Assembly: GCA_013822425.1 (NCBI GenBank)
Contig: PNKL01000007.1
Span: forward strand, 32,971 to 96,970
DNA: 64,000 bases
DNA from: Gemmatimonas sp.
GTDB taxonomy: Bacteria; Gemmatimonadota; Gemmatimonadetes; Gemmatimonadales; Gemmatimonadaceae
Direction of reading: 5' to 3'
Position numbers and translations under genes: made by a program. The notes below the pieces were generated by a model, which saw nothing but the letters and a program-made list of their open reading frames with translations, had not been told where the DNA came from and ran no database searches. Below are positions 10,867 through 19,696 of this stretch, one piece after another. How positions within the stretch are numbered: the first letter of the stretch is position 1; every line of letters begins with the position of its first letter.

Positions 10867-11800
10867 TCTGTCTGATGCACCACTGCTGCGGCACCCGCAG
10901 CGTCTCATGCCACTTTCCGTTCGTCCGCGTGAGCACCAGAAGATCGTTGGTACTGGCGTAGCGCCACGATTCCACGAAAATCTCGTCGGTGCCGTCGCCC
11001 GTGAGGTCCAGATGGTCGAGCAGGCGCTGGAACTCCACGAGGCGCGCCTCGCCGCTTTCGACGTGCTTGTACGTGACCTGATACCCCTTGCCGTCGGCAT
11101 CGTCGCCGAGCACGAGGAAGTGCGTGGTGTGGCCGGCGCCCGGTCCGGTGTCTCCCGCGTTCGCATCCACCTGATTCGCCACGAGTGTTGCCCGGCTGCC
11201 GCCCGCCATGCTGATGGCACGCGCGCTGAACGACGCGGTGTCGATGTCGACCGTGTCGAGTCCCTCCGTACGCAGTGCCAGCAGCGCGATGGCGCGCACT
11301 GCCGCGCCGAGGTCGCGCGGCGCCTGCGCCCTCGTCGGCGCACTGCCGCCGGCGACGCTGAGCGACAGGAACTCGAAGGCGGGGTCGAGCGAGGCGCGGG
11401 TCTTCAGCGTCACCGCCGCCATCGGGCGGGCCTCACGGCAGCCGGGAAGCTCGTACAGCGGCTCGCTGTCCGGCTCCCACATCCGGCGCGACACGACCAC
11501 CGTGCCCGCGTGCTGTCCGTCGCGGTAGACGGGATATTCGGTTCCCGGCTGGAAGTACGCGGAGTCGAGCCGGCGCCAGTCAGCGTCCGGCAGCTCGATC
11601 GGCTTGACGCTGCCATGGATGACGGCCGCGATGGGCACGAGACGCGCGGAGTCCAGGGTGCCGAATGCCTGAAAGACCAGCGGCGGCTTGGTGGCCACGT
11701 CGAACGAGGGCGGCGGCGAGTCGTCGCCCGGTTCCTGCTTCGCCTTGTCGCATCCCGCGGCGAGGGCTAGGATGCTCAGCATGAGTGCGGAACGACGCAT
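10862..11800 (-). CDS. Predicted lipoprotein of unknown function
   Basis: 312 aa with a lipoprotein signal: MRRSALMLSILALAAGCD, a lipobox with cysteine 17. The mature part is rich in beta segments and contains the integrin/FG-GAP-like phrase LDLTGDGTDEIFVESW near the C-terminus, as in VCBS-like proteins that compare a stored value. I do not recognise the family. Its ATG end overlaps the 5' end of the divergent nurA gene by 20 bases. The last codons (IRQR and stop) are encoded inside the family A repeat. Confidence 0.75.
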   Translation of the reverse strand: MRRSALMLSILALAAGCDKAKQEPGDDSPPPSFDVATKPPLVFQAFGTLDSARLVPIAAVIHGSVKPIELPDADWRRLDSAYFQPGTEYPVYRDGQHAGTVVVSRRMWEPDSEPLYELPGCREARPMAAVTLKTRASLDPAFEFLSLSVAGGSAPTRAQAPRDLGAAVRAIALLALRTEGLDTVDIDTASFSARAISMAGGSRATLVANQVDANAGDTGPGAGHTTHFLVLGDDADGKGYQVTYKHVESGEARLVEFQRLLDHLDLTGDGTDEIFVESWRYASTNDLLVLTRTNGKWHETLRVPQQWCIRQR

Positions 11801-12782
11801 GGGGCCAACGTACCCGCCATCCGGGGGGGCCGCAAGCGTGCGCGATGCCCTGCGGGCGGTGCGGCAGGCGGGCGCTGCGGAGGCCGCATCCGAGCCGCCG
11901 CTCGAGCTGCGCCTCGTCGCCCCCGAGCCGCCGCGGCTGCAGCGCGCGGAACCGCTCGAGGGCGACGCGGTGCGTGTGCGCCGCGTGCCGGGCGATCCCG
12001 TGGTCGGCATCGCCGCCTTTCTCGACGGCATCCAGGAAAGCCGCGTGATCGCGCACTGGCCAGGCGGCATCCCGCTGGTGCACGGCACCGTCGCTGCCGC
12101 GGTGCGACTCCGGCGCTCGCGCACGCTCGTCGCCTGGCGGTCGGACAGCGTGCGCGTGGAACGCGCGCTCTTCGTGCCGCGCGCCGCCGTTGGCGAGGCC
12201 GCGTGGGACGCGCTCGGCGCGGAATGCGACGTGCGTGACACGCTGGCGCGAGGCGAAGAGGGGCCGTGGCACCCGCAGGAGTTCACCGCGCGCGCACTGA
12301 GCGCCGTGCAGCGGCGGCGGGAGAGCGCCGAAACGGTATGCGCCGAGTTGTGGTGCGCCGAGGGCGACGGCCCGCTGTTTGTGGACGGCGGCATCGCGGC
12401 CGTCGGCGCCGCCGCACACTCGACGCGCGCCATCGGCGTGGTGAAGTCGCATCGCACGCTCTACGTCGATGGCGATGCGCTGCCGGTCGTGCTGGCACTC
12501 GCCGCCGGTGAGCGCACCACGGCGTTCACCGTGACGTCGCCGCGTCGGGCGCCGGTGGCGAGCTGGTACTTGCGTCTCCGCGAGCCGGCGGCACATGACG
12601 CGCTCTGGGGTCTCGTGCGCGTCGAAGCGGCGCTCGACGGGGCGACGGCGGAGCGCGCCGACCTCGTCTCGCGCTGGCTGCTCGCCGAGCGCGCCCCCGT
12701 GTCGCTCCCCGATCCCCGCTGGGGAGCGATGGCGTACGGCGTTAGGTTGACGGAAGAGTACCTGCGGGCGGTGACCAGGTGA
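11781..12782 (+). CDS. nurA: NurA-domain 5'-3' nuclease
   Basis: 333 aa. The NurA pattern is visible: an early metal-binding aspartate in AAFLDGIQ (D82), AELWC (E189), the second aspartate in PLFVDGG (D202), then VVKSHRTLYVDG, SWYLRLRE and WGLVRVEA. NurA is the nuclease partner of the HerA translocase and trims DNA ends. herA is the next gene (88 bases on) and sbcD/sbcC follow, which strongly supports the call despite weak overall conservation. The ATG at 11781 has AGGA about 8 bases upstream; an ATG at 11799 is an alternative. The first choice overlaps the divergent lipoprotein start by 20 bases. Confidence 0.8.
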   Translation: MSAERRMGPTYPPSGGAASVRDALRAVRQAGAAEAASEPPLELRLVAPEPPRLQRAEPLEGDAVRVRRVPGDPVVGIAAFLDGIQESRVIAHWPGGIPLVHGTVAAAVRLRRSRTLVAWRSDSVRVERALFVPRAAVGEAAWDALGAECDVRDTLARGEEGPWHPQEFTARALSAVQRRRESAETVCAELWCAEGDGPLFVDGGIAAVGAAAHSTRAIGVVKSHRTLYVDGDALPVVLALAAGERTTAFTVTSPRRAPVASWYLRLREPAAHDALWGLVRVEAALDGATAERADLVSRWLLAERAPVSLPDPRWGAMAYGVRLTEEYLRAVTR

Positions 12783-12802
12783 GTGGGTCAAGGCACGCGC
12801 GA

Positions 12803-12864
12803 CCTGAATCGTAATCCGGAATCCAAGTTCTGAATCACGACTCGGATTCCAAATCCTCAATCGT
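12803..12864. repeat. 13-bp tandem-word repeat (family D) before herA
   Basis: Degenerate words of the type ATCGTAATCCGGA and AATCCTCAATCG, partly self-complementary (GGAATCC facing GGATTCC). They end seven bases before the herA ATG, and no Shine-Dalgarno lies between. Same family as 40314-40445, 44692-44750 and 61484-61542. Confidence 0.65.
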
Positions 12865-12870
12865 CTCCCG

Positions 12871-14817
12871 ATGCCCATTGGCCGAGTCGTCGCCACCGAA
12901 CGCCGTCCCAACACGCCCCACGAGTTCCACTTCTGGACTGCGCTCGACGCGCCGGTGGGGATCGGAACCATCGTACGCGTCGAAGGGCCGCCCACAGGCG
13001 AGGGCCGGCTCGCCACGATCTACGGCGTCGTGGTCGAGGGCTTCTCCTACACTGACCTCCAGACGCCGCTGCACGACGTCATCGGCGCGGACGGCGATCC
13101 GGCTGCGGCCACGCGCGCACCCACCGATCGCACCGAAATCCGTCTCTATACCGCACACGCGCTGCGCCATGTACCCGACGAGCCGCTCCAGCCGGTGCCC
13201 ATGGGTACTGTGCACCTGGCTACCGAGGACGACATCGCCGTCGCGCTACGCATGGACGGTTACCTGCGCGCAGGGCAGCACACCGGCATCCCGATCGGCG
13301 TCTATCGCTCCGGCACCATGCAGGCGCCGATCTACCTCGACGCCGACTTCCTCCTCGGCCCCGAGGCCGCGCACCTCAACATCTCGGGCGTCTCAGGGCT
13401 TGCGACGAAGACGAGCGCGGTGGAGTGGCTGCTGAGCTCGATCTTCGCGCACTTCCCGGCGCAGAAGGGGAGCGTGGCCGCCGTCTGCTTCAACGTGAAG
13501 GGACCGGACCTCTGCTTCCTCGACCAACTCTCCGAGAAGCTCGATGACGCCGACCGTGCGCTGTACGAGGCGGCCGGCGTGCCGGCCGAACCCTTCCAGC
13601 ACGTCGAGTACTTCGCGCCATGGACCGCGCGCGGCCACGCGTTGGCGACGCTGCGCTCCAACGCCGCGCTCTCGCACAACGTGCATCCGCTGTCGTGGGG
13701 GCTGCGCGAGGTGCTGCAGTACGCCGAGGTGCTGCTCAACAAGGATGACGTGGACGCCAAGGCCGACGCCCTCATCGACTTTATCCGCGAGCGCGTCGTC
13801 AACCAGGAGTTCTCCGATCCCATCCTGCCGCGCGCGCACACCGTCCGGTCGTTCTCCGACCTCGAGCAGTGGTTCCGCGACGTCCTGCGCGGGATGGAGT
13901 CGCGCAACGCCGAAACCTGGCGGACGCACCACGTGGCCACCATTCGCAAGGTGCGCAACCGGCTCACCAACATCTCCACGCGCTGCCGCGGACTGGTCAC
14001 CGACGACGGCACCTCCAACGACCTGCCCTTCGGGTCGTTCAAGGACCGCGCCGTCTATGTCATCGACGTGGCCTCCTCCGAAGAGGATGCGCAGGACCTG
14101 ATCTTTGCGCGCGTGGTGTCGCAGCTGCGCGAGCAGCTCGAACGGCGGACGCTCGGGGTCGATCACGTCGTCGTCTTCGTGGACGAGCTGAACAAGTACG
14201 CGCCGTCGGACGGGCCCGATACCTATGTGCGGCAGATGCTGCTCGACATCGCCGAGCGCGGCCGGTATCTGGGGCTCGTCCTCTTCGCCGCGCAGCAGTT
14301 CCGGTCGCAAGTGCATCGCCGGGTGGTCGGCAACTGCGGCACCGCCTTGTTCGGCCGCATGGACATGGATGAGCTCGCCACGCCGGGCTACGCGACCCTC
14401 GCGCCCGCAACGCGCATCAAGCTCTCCACGCTCGACAAGGGGCAGTTGATGGTGCGCCACCCGCACTTCGCACAGCCCGTCTTCGTGCGCTTCCCGCGCC
14501 CCGCCGTGCTGGGCGGGCGCGAGGGCGTGGAGCGGTTCCCGGCGGAGCCGGAGCCGTCGCTCGAGGTGGCGGTGACGCGTACGCTACGGGCCCTCGACCC
14601 CTCGGTCACCCTCGAATGGGTCAAGCAGGCCATCGTGGCGGCCCCGGAGGACGATGTACTTCGCGCGCGCAATCGCACCCTGCAGGCGCGCCCGGAGGAC
14701 GTGAAGGCCTACTTCCGCGCGCAGTTCCGGTCACGGGTGCAGGCCGAGTCGGTCGGCGCGCGCCCGGCGTCCCTACCGCTCGCTGGCGCCGGAGGCGACG
14801 ATCCCTATGGCTTCTAA
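12871..14817 (+). CDS. herA: HerA-type hexameric DNA translocase ATPase
   Basis: 648 aa. The N-terminal ~110 residues resemble the HAS-barrel of HerA (GRVVATERRPNTPHEFHFW). The RecA-like core has a P-loop variant GVSGLATKTS (G173-S182, K180), with Thr replacing the usual Gly before the lysine, and a Walker B VVVFVDELNKY (D438, E439). The FAAQQFRSQVHRRVVGNC and FGRMDMDEL segments are as in HerA/FtsK-like pumps. HerA pumps DNA ends into the NurA nuclease. It lies between nurA and sbcDC in one direction. The start abuts a family D repeat, with no clear ribosome-binding site. Confidence 0.85.
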   Translation: MPIGRVVATERRPNTPHEFHFWTALDAPVGIGTIVRVEGPPTGEGRLATIYGVVVEGFSYTDLQTPLHDVIGADGDPAAATRAPTDRTEIRLYTAHALRHVPDEPLQPVPMGTVHLATEDDIAVALRMDGYLRAGQHTGIPIGVYRSGTMQAPIYLDADFLLGPEAAHLNISGVSGLATKTSAVEWLLSSIFAHFPAQKGSVAAVCFNVKGPDLCFLDQLSEKLDDADRALYEAAGVPAEPFQHVEYFAPWTARGHALATLRSNAALSHNVHPLSWGLREVLQYAEVLLNKDDVDAKADALIDFIRERVVNQEFSDPILPRAHTVRSFSDLEQWFRDVLRGMESRNAETWRTHHVATIRKVRNRLTNISTRCRGLVTDDGTSNDLPFGSFKDRAVYVIDVASSEEDAQDLIFARVVSQLREQLERRTLGVDHVVVFVDELNKYAPSDGPDTYVRQMLLDIAERGRYLGLVLFAAQQFRSQVHRRVVGNCGTALFGRMDMDELATPGYATLAPATRIKLSTLDKGQLMVRHPHFAQPVFVRFPRPAVLGGREGVERFPAEPEPSLEVAVTRTLRALDPSVTLEWVKQAIVAAPEDDVLRARNRTLQARPEDVKAYFRAQFRSRVQAESVGARPASLPLAGAGGDDPYGF

Positions 14818-14823
14818 CGAAGC

Positions 14824-14970
14824 AGAGTGAGGCAGAGAACGGCAGAGGACGGCGGAGGACGGCAGTAATCGGAACCGCTGCCGTTCTCTGCCGTTCTCTG
14901 CCGTTCTCTGCCGTTCTCTGCCGTTCTCTGCCGTTCTCTGCCGTACTCTGTCGCACTCTGTCGCACTCTG
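14824..14970. repeat. 10-bp tandem repeat with inverted arm (family B)
   Basis: Six perfect consecutive copies of CCGTTCTCTG fill 14881-14940, followed by three degenerate copies to 14970. The left part (14824-14865) holds the complement in the same 10-bp phase (CAGAGAACGG, CAGAGGACGG, CGGAGGACGG). The two arms can fold on each other. It separates herA from sbcD and is the only long interruption of that gene group. It is not a CRISPR because there are no spacers. Confidence 0.9.
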
Positions 14971-15009
14971 TCCCTCCGCATAGATTTCTCCGCTCTGCTC
15001 CCGCGCCCT

Positions 15010-16212
15010 GTGCGACTCGTCCACCTCTCCGACCTCCACCTCGGCTTCCGCCAGTTCCAGCGCGTCACGCCGGCTGGCAAGAACCAGCGCGAGGCGGACG
15101 TGGCGCAGTCGTTCACGCGCGCCATCGACAAGGTCATCGCCCTCGCGCCTGACCTGGTCCTGATCGGCGGGGACGTCTTCCACACCGTGCGGCCGACCAA
15201 CCCGGCCATCCTGCACGCGTTCCAGCAGTTTTCCCGGCTCCGCGCGGCGTTGCCGAACGCCATCGTCGTCATCGTCGCCGGCAACCACGACATGCCGCGC
15301 TCGAGCGAGACGACGTGCATCCTGCGCCTGTTCGAGCCGCTCGGGTTCCACATCGCCGACGTGACGACGCGCCGGCTGCAGTTCCCGGAACACGAGCTGT
15401 CCATCCTCGCCGTGCCCGACCTGCCGCCGGGGAGCGTGGACCTGTCGCCGGACCTCGCGTTCAAGCACAACGTCCTGCTGCTCCACGGCGAGGTGGAGGG
15501 CGCGCTGCCCGAGGGAGCGCGCGAGGACGAGCGCGCCTCGATGCCAATTCCCGCGTCGGCCGTGTCGCACGAGCGGTGGGACTACGTGGCGCTCGGCCAC
15601 TACCACGTGTACCGCAAGGTGGGCCCCAACGCGTACTACTGCGGCTCGCTCGACTACACGAGCACGAACAGTTGGGGCGAGTACGCGGAGGAGAAGGCCG
15701 CGAAGCTTCCGGGCAAGGGGCTGATCGAGCGCGACCTCGCCACGGGGAAGCAGGCCTTCCACGCGCTGCCGGTCACGCGGAAGATCATCGATCTGCCGCC
15801 GATCGCCGGACGCGGGCTCTCGGCGGTGGACCTCGACGCGGCCATTGCCGCCACGGTGGAGAAGTGCCCCGACGGCGGCATCGAGGGCAAGGTGGTGCGC
15901 CTCGTCGTGCGCGACGTGCCGCGCCACGTCGTGCGCGAACTCGACCACCAGCGGCTGCGCGAGTTCCAGCGGCGCGCGCTCCACTTCGCGCTCGACACGC
16001 GGCGGCCCACCGTGGTGCGCACCGCCGTGGCGGAGAGCGGGGCGCCCGGCAGGCGGCCGTCGCTCGCCGACACCCTGCGCGAGGCGCTGCGCAGCCGCGT
16101 GCTGACGAGCGACATCGACCGTGACCGGCTGGTGGCGCTGGGCGAGCACTACCTGCGCGAGGCCGAGCACGACATGGCGGTGCGCGGCGTGGACGAACCG
16201 GAGACCGCGTGA
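15010..16212 (+). CDS. sbcD: SbcD/Mre11-family DNA exonuclease subunit
   Basis: Metallophosphoesterase subunit of the SbcCD/Mre11-Rad50 complex, which opens and trims DNA ends and hairpins. All phosphoesterase motifs are present: D8 and H10 (SDLHLG), D55 (GGDVFH), N92-H93-D94 (GNHD), H159 (LLHGE) and H197/H199 (GHYH). 400 aa with a C-terminal capping and Rad50-binding region. GTG start; stop and sbcC start overlap as GTGA. It is the Mre11 partner of the HerA-NurA pair immediately upstream. Confidence 0.95.
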   Translation: MRLVHLSDLHLGFRQFQRVTPAGKNQREADVAQSFTRAIDKVIALAPDLVLIGGDVFHTVRPTNPAILHAFQQFSRLRAALPNAIVVIVAGNHDMPRSSETTCILRLFEPLGFHIADVTTRRLQFPEHELSILAVPDLPPGSVDLSPDLAFKHNVLLLHGEVEGALPEGAREDERASMPIPASAVSHERWDYVALGHYHVYRKVGPNAYYCGSLDYTSTNSWGEYAEEKAAKLPGKGLIERDLATGKQAFHALPVTRKIIDLPPIAGRGLSAVDLDAAIAATVEKCPDGGIEGKVVRLVVRDVPRHVVRELDHQRLREFQRRALHFALDTRRPTVVRTAVAESGAPGRRPSLADTLREALRSRVLTSDIDRDRLVALGEHYLREAEHDMAVRGVDEPETA

Positions 16213-18713
16213 GACTGTCCCGGCTGCGCCTCGTCAACTTCCGCCAGCACGCGGACAGCACGCTCCTGTTCGACAGCGGGCTGACGGGGATCATCGGCCC
16301 GAACGGGTCGGGCAAGACGACGATCCTCGAGGCCATCAAGTGGGCGCTCTACGGCGGGGACGCGACGCGCGGCACGGTGGACTCCATCCGGTTCGCGCGC
16401 GCAAGCGCGCGCTCGCCGGTGCGCATCGAACTCGACTTCGACCTGGGCGGGCACCGCTACCGGCTGGTGCGCGCGCTGACCACGGCCGACCTCTTCGTGG
16501 ACGGCGGAGAGCGCCCCATCGCCACCGGCTCGTCGGCGGTGACCGACGTCGTGCGCCGCAAGCTCGGCATGTCGCTCGACGAGTTCGACAACACCTACTT
16601 CACGGCGCAGAAGGAACTGGCGGTGATGGCGACGCTGACGGCGGCGGCGCGCGCGCAGTTCCTCTCGCGCGTGCTCGGCTACGAGAAGCTGCGCTCGGCG
16701 CAGGACCTGTGCGACGAGCGCCGCAAGGCGCTGCGCAACGAGGCCAACGGCATGCGCTCGGGAATGCCCGACCCGGAACTGCTCGCCCGACAGCTCGCCG
16801 ACGCCGAGTCGCGGCTGCGCGACGCCCAGGCGCGTGCCGCCGCCGCGGCGGTGGAGCAGGCGCGCGCCCAGCAGGAACTTGGCGCGCTGCAGCCACGGTG
16901 GTTGGACGCCCAGCGCGCGCGCGAGGAGTTGCAGGGGCTGGACGCCGAGCGTCGCGTCCTCGAGGCCGAAGCGGCGGCGCTCACGCGCACGGTCGAGCGT
17001 GTGGAGGGCGAGCTGGTGCACGTGGCCGAGGCGCGCGCCCAGCTCGTGCCGCTTGCCGAGGCGCTCGTGCCCTTCCACGAGATCGGCGAGCAGTTGACCA
17101 GCCAGCGCGAACTCGCGGTGTCCGACGGACGCCGGCAGGCGCTGCAGGAGTCGGCCATGGAGCTGTCGGCCGACCTGCAGCGCCTGCGCGAGGGCCGCTC
17201 GCGGCTCGAGACGGCGCCGGTGGTCGAGGAGCAGCTCACCGAGGAGATGGAGCAGAAGCGTCGCCGGCTCGAGGAACTGCAGGGCAGGCTCGAGCTACGC
17301 CGCACCGAGTGGGTGCGCGACCGGCAGGAGGCGGAGACGCGCCGCAACGCGCTGCGCGCGCAGTACCAGGAACTGCGCGAGCAGAAGGACAAGCTGAAGG
17401 CGGCCGGCGAAGAGGGAGCGTGCCCCACGTGCAGCCGGCCGCTGCTCGATCATTACCATCGCGTCATGGAGTTCCTCGAGACGCAGATCGAGGCGGTGAG
17501 CGCCGACGGGCTCTATTTCCGCCAGCGCCTCGAACAGCTCGAGGGAATGCCCGAGGACATCGTCGCGCTCGACGAGGAGCGCCGGCAGGCGATGCAGGAG
17601 GCGAGCGCGCTCGAGCGCAAGCTGGCGCGCACGCAGGTGGCGGTCGGCCAGCTCGAGCAACTGGCGCGCGACCTCGCGCAAAAGGAGCAGCGGCACGCCG
17701 CGCTCGAGGCGGAGCTGGCCTCGCTGCCCGGCGGCTACGAGCGCGCGCGGCACCAGGCGCTCGAGGCGCGGTTCGAGGAGCTCGCGGCGCTCAGCACGCA
17801 GGCCAACCGGCTCAACACGCAGGTGGAACGCGAGCCGGCGCTGCGGCGTGAACTCGAGTCGGCGCAGCGCGGCATCGCCGCGGCGCAGGGCAAGCGTGAG
17901 GAAATCGCCGCGCGGCTTGGGACGATCGCGCACTCGGAGGAGGCGTTCGCCGCGCTGCGTGAGGCGCACATGAAGGCCGAGGGCACGGTGCAGGCGGCGG
18001 CGATGGCGGTGCTGAACGCCGAGGCGGAGGCACGGCTGGCGATGTCGGACCGTGATCGCGTCGTCACCGCGCAACGCGAACTCGCCGAGCGCCGCGATCG
18101 CCTGGAGCAGGTCGAGGCCGACAAGCGGTTGCACGACGAGCTGTACCGCGCCTACTCGGACCTGCGCACCGACCTCAACTACCAGATGCGGCCCGAGATC
18201 TCCGAGCTGGCGAGCGGCTTCCTGGCGGCGCTCACCGACCGGCGTTTCAGCGAGCTCGACCTCGACGAGAGATACCGCATTGCGATCCTCGAGGATGGCG
18301 TGCCGATTCCCGTCATCTCCGGCGGCGAGGAGGACCTGGCCAATCTGGTCCTGCGCCTCGCCATCTCGCAGATGATCGCGGAGCGCAGCGGGCAGCCGTT
18401 CTCGCTGCTGATCCTGGACGAGGTGTTCGGCTCGCTCGATGAGACGCGCCGGCAGAACGTGATCGCGCTGCTGCGCGCGCTGCGCGACCAGTTCGACCAG
18501 GTCATCGTGATCACGCACATCGACGACGTGCGCGACGGGCTCGACCAGGTCTTCGTCATCGGGAACGACGAGAAGACAGGCGCGTCACGCGTGACACGCG
18601 GCGACGCCGACCTCGTGGCCGACGCGGACGGCCTGCTTGCGATGGCCGCCGCCGGCGTCGGTGAGGGCGAAGGCAGTGCGGGCGGCGTCGGTGAGGATGG
18701 AGGCGGCGCGTGA
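16209..18713 (+). CDS. sbcC: SbcC/Rad50-family ATPase with zinc hook
   Basis: SMC-like ATPase partner of SbcD. It has an N-terminal P-loop GPNGSGKTT (G30, K36), long coiled coils rich in Glu/Arg/Leu, and a zinc hook CPTC (C405, C408) at mid-length. The C-terminal ATPase half has signature SGGEED (S704) and Walker B LLILDEVFGSLDE (D737, E738), followed by the D-loop and VITHIDD. At 834 aa it is nearer archaeal Rad50 than the longer E. coli SbcC. GTGA overlaps at both ends (sbcD before, GNAT after) show tight translational coupling. Confidence 0.95.
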   Translation: MRLSRLRLVNFRQHADSTLLFDSGLTGIIGPNGSGKTTILEAIKWALYGGDATRGTVDSIRFARASARSPVRIELDFDLGGHRYRLVRALTTADLFVDGGERPIATGSSAVTDVVRRKLGMSLDEFDNTYFTAQKELAVMATLTAAARAQFLSRVLGYEKLRSAQDLCDERRKALRNEANGMRSGMPDPELLARQLADAESRLRDAQARAAAAAVEQARAQQELGALQPRWLDAQRAREELQGLDAERRVLEAEAAALTRTVERVEGELVHVAEARAQLVPLAEALVPFHEIGEQLTSQRELAVSDGRRQALQESAMELSADLQRLREGRSRLETAPVVEEQLTEEMEQKRRRLEELQGRLELRRTEWVRDRQEAETRRNALRAQYQELREQKDKLKAAGEEGACPTCSRPLLDHYHRVMEFLETQIEAVSADGLYFRQRLEQLEGMPEDIVALDEERRQAMQEASALERKLARTQVAVGQLEQLARDLAQKEQRHAALEAELASLPGGYERARHQALEARFEELAALSTQANRLNTQVEREPALRRELESAQRGIAAAQGKREEIAARLGTIAHSEEAFAALREAHMKAEGTVQAAAMAVLNAEAEARLAMSDRDRVVTAQRELAERRDRLEQVEADKRLHDELYRAYSDLRTDLNYQMRPEISELASGFLAALTDRRFSELDLDERYRIAILEDGVPIPVISGGEEDLANLVLRLAISQMIAERSGQPFSLLILDEVFGSLDETRRQNVIALLRALRDQFDQVIVITHIDDVRDGLDQVFVIGNDEKTGASRVTRGDADLVADADGLLAMAAAGVGEGEGSAGGVGEDGGGA

Positions 18714-19672
18714 GCGCCGCGCTGAAGCCGGGGCCGCGCGGCGTGCGGCTGCGCCAGCTGGTGCGTGAGGACATCGGGCCGCTCAACCAGCTCTTCGCCG
18801 ATGCGTTCTCCGACCGGTACCGCCGCGACGGGCTGGCCGGCGTGCGGGTACCGCCGCTGAACCCGGTCATCTGGCGTTACGCGATTGACGACGCTGGCGA
18901 TGGGGCCGTGTGCTGGGAGGATGTGGACGGCCGCATGGTGGCGTTCAACGTCACGCATCAGTCGGGGACCGAGGGATGGATGGGGCCGCTGGCCGTGCGG
19001 CCCGAGTGGCAGGGCACGGGGCTCGGCAAGCAGGTCGTGACGCGGGGCGTCGAGTTTCTTCGATCGCGGGGCTGTACGGTGATCGGGCTCGAGACGATGC
19101 CGCGTACCATGGACAACATCGGCTTCTATTCACGACTGGGCTTCGTCCCCGCGCGGATGACGGTCACGTTCGCGATCGAGGCGACGCCGGCGCGCTGCTC
19201 GCTGCTGTCGCGGCTCGACGCTGTCGACACGGACGCGGCGCTCCGGGCGTGCGCGGAGCTCCTGCAGCGCATGCAGCCCGGCGTGGACTTCACGCGCGAG
19301 ATTCAGCTCACGCGCAAGCTAGGCATCGGCGACACGGTGCTGCTCTACGGTCCGGGCGGCCTGGAAGGGTTCGCGCTCTGCCACGAGGCGGCGCTCATCG
19401 AGGGCCGGCCGCGTGATGAGGTGCGCGTGCTGAAGCTCGCGGTGGGTGACCTGGCGCAGTTGACGCCCCTGCTTTCGGCCGTTGGCGGCTACGCACGCGA
19501 CTGCGGGATGGTCCGCGCGGCGGTGCGCGTGCAGGGCGACTACCCCGACGCCTACCAGAGGCTGGTCGCCGCCGGCGGACGCGTGCGGTGGACGGACCTG
19601 CGCATGACACTCGCGGGCAGCGCTGAGCGAATCCCGGAGCGGGGCGCGGTCTTTTCGAACTGGGAGATCTGA
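18710..19672 (+). CDS. GNAT-family acetyltransferase coupled to sbcDC
   Basis: 320 aa. Residues ~10-160 form a GNAT N-acetyltransferase domain with the acetyl-CoA motif LAVRPEWQGTGLGKQ, followed by FYSRLGF. The second half may be a degenerate second GNAT domain (EGFALCHEA, VRAAVRVQGDYPDAYQRL). Its GTG overlaps the sbcC stop as GTGA, so it belongs to the end-processing operon. Whether it modifies a repair protein or a small molecule is unknown. A 30-bp perfect palindrome follows its stop. Confidence 0.8.
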   Translation: MSAALKPGPRGVRLRQLVREDIGPLNQLFADAFSDRYRRDGLAGVRVPPLNPVIWRYAIDDAGDGAVCWEDVDGRMVAFNVTHQSGTEGWMGPLAVRPEWQGTGLGKQVVTRGVEFLRSRGCTVIGLETMPRTMDNIGFYSRLGFVPARMTVTFAIEATPARCSLLSRLDAVDTDAALRACAELLQRMQPGVDFTREIQLTRKLGIGDTVLLYGPGGLEGFALCHEAALIEGRPRDEVRVLKLAVGDLAQLTPLLSAVGGYARDCGMVRAAVRVQGDYPDAYQRLVAAGGRVRWTDLRMTLAGSAERIPERGAVFSNWEI

Positions 19673-19696
19673 ACGCGGCGCCTCACGCACACGCAG

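Noticed and set aside
10862..12457. 531-aa minus-strand protein including the lipoprotein
   Set aside because: The part beyond the ATG at 11800 is antisense to nurA; the lipobox signal peptide at 11800 marks the true start.
13393..14466. 357-aa minus-strand frame inside herA
   Set aside because: Antisense shadow; herA has intact Walker A and B on the plus strand.
14881..14970. CRISPR array
   Set aside because: Ten-base units follow one another with no spacers and no cas genes are present; it is a tandem repeat.
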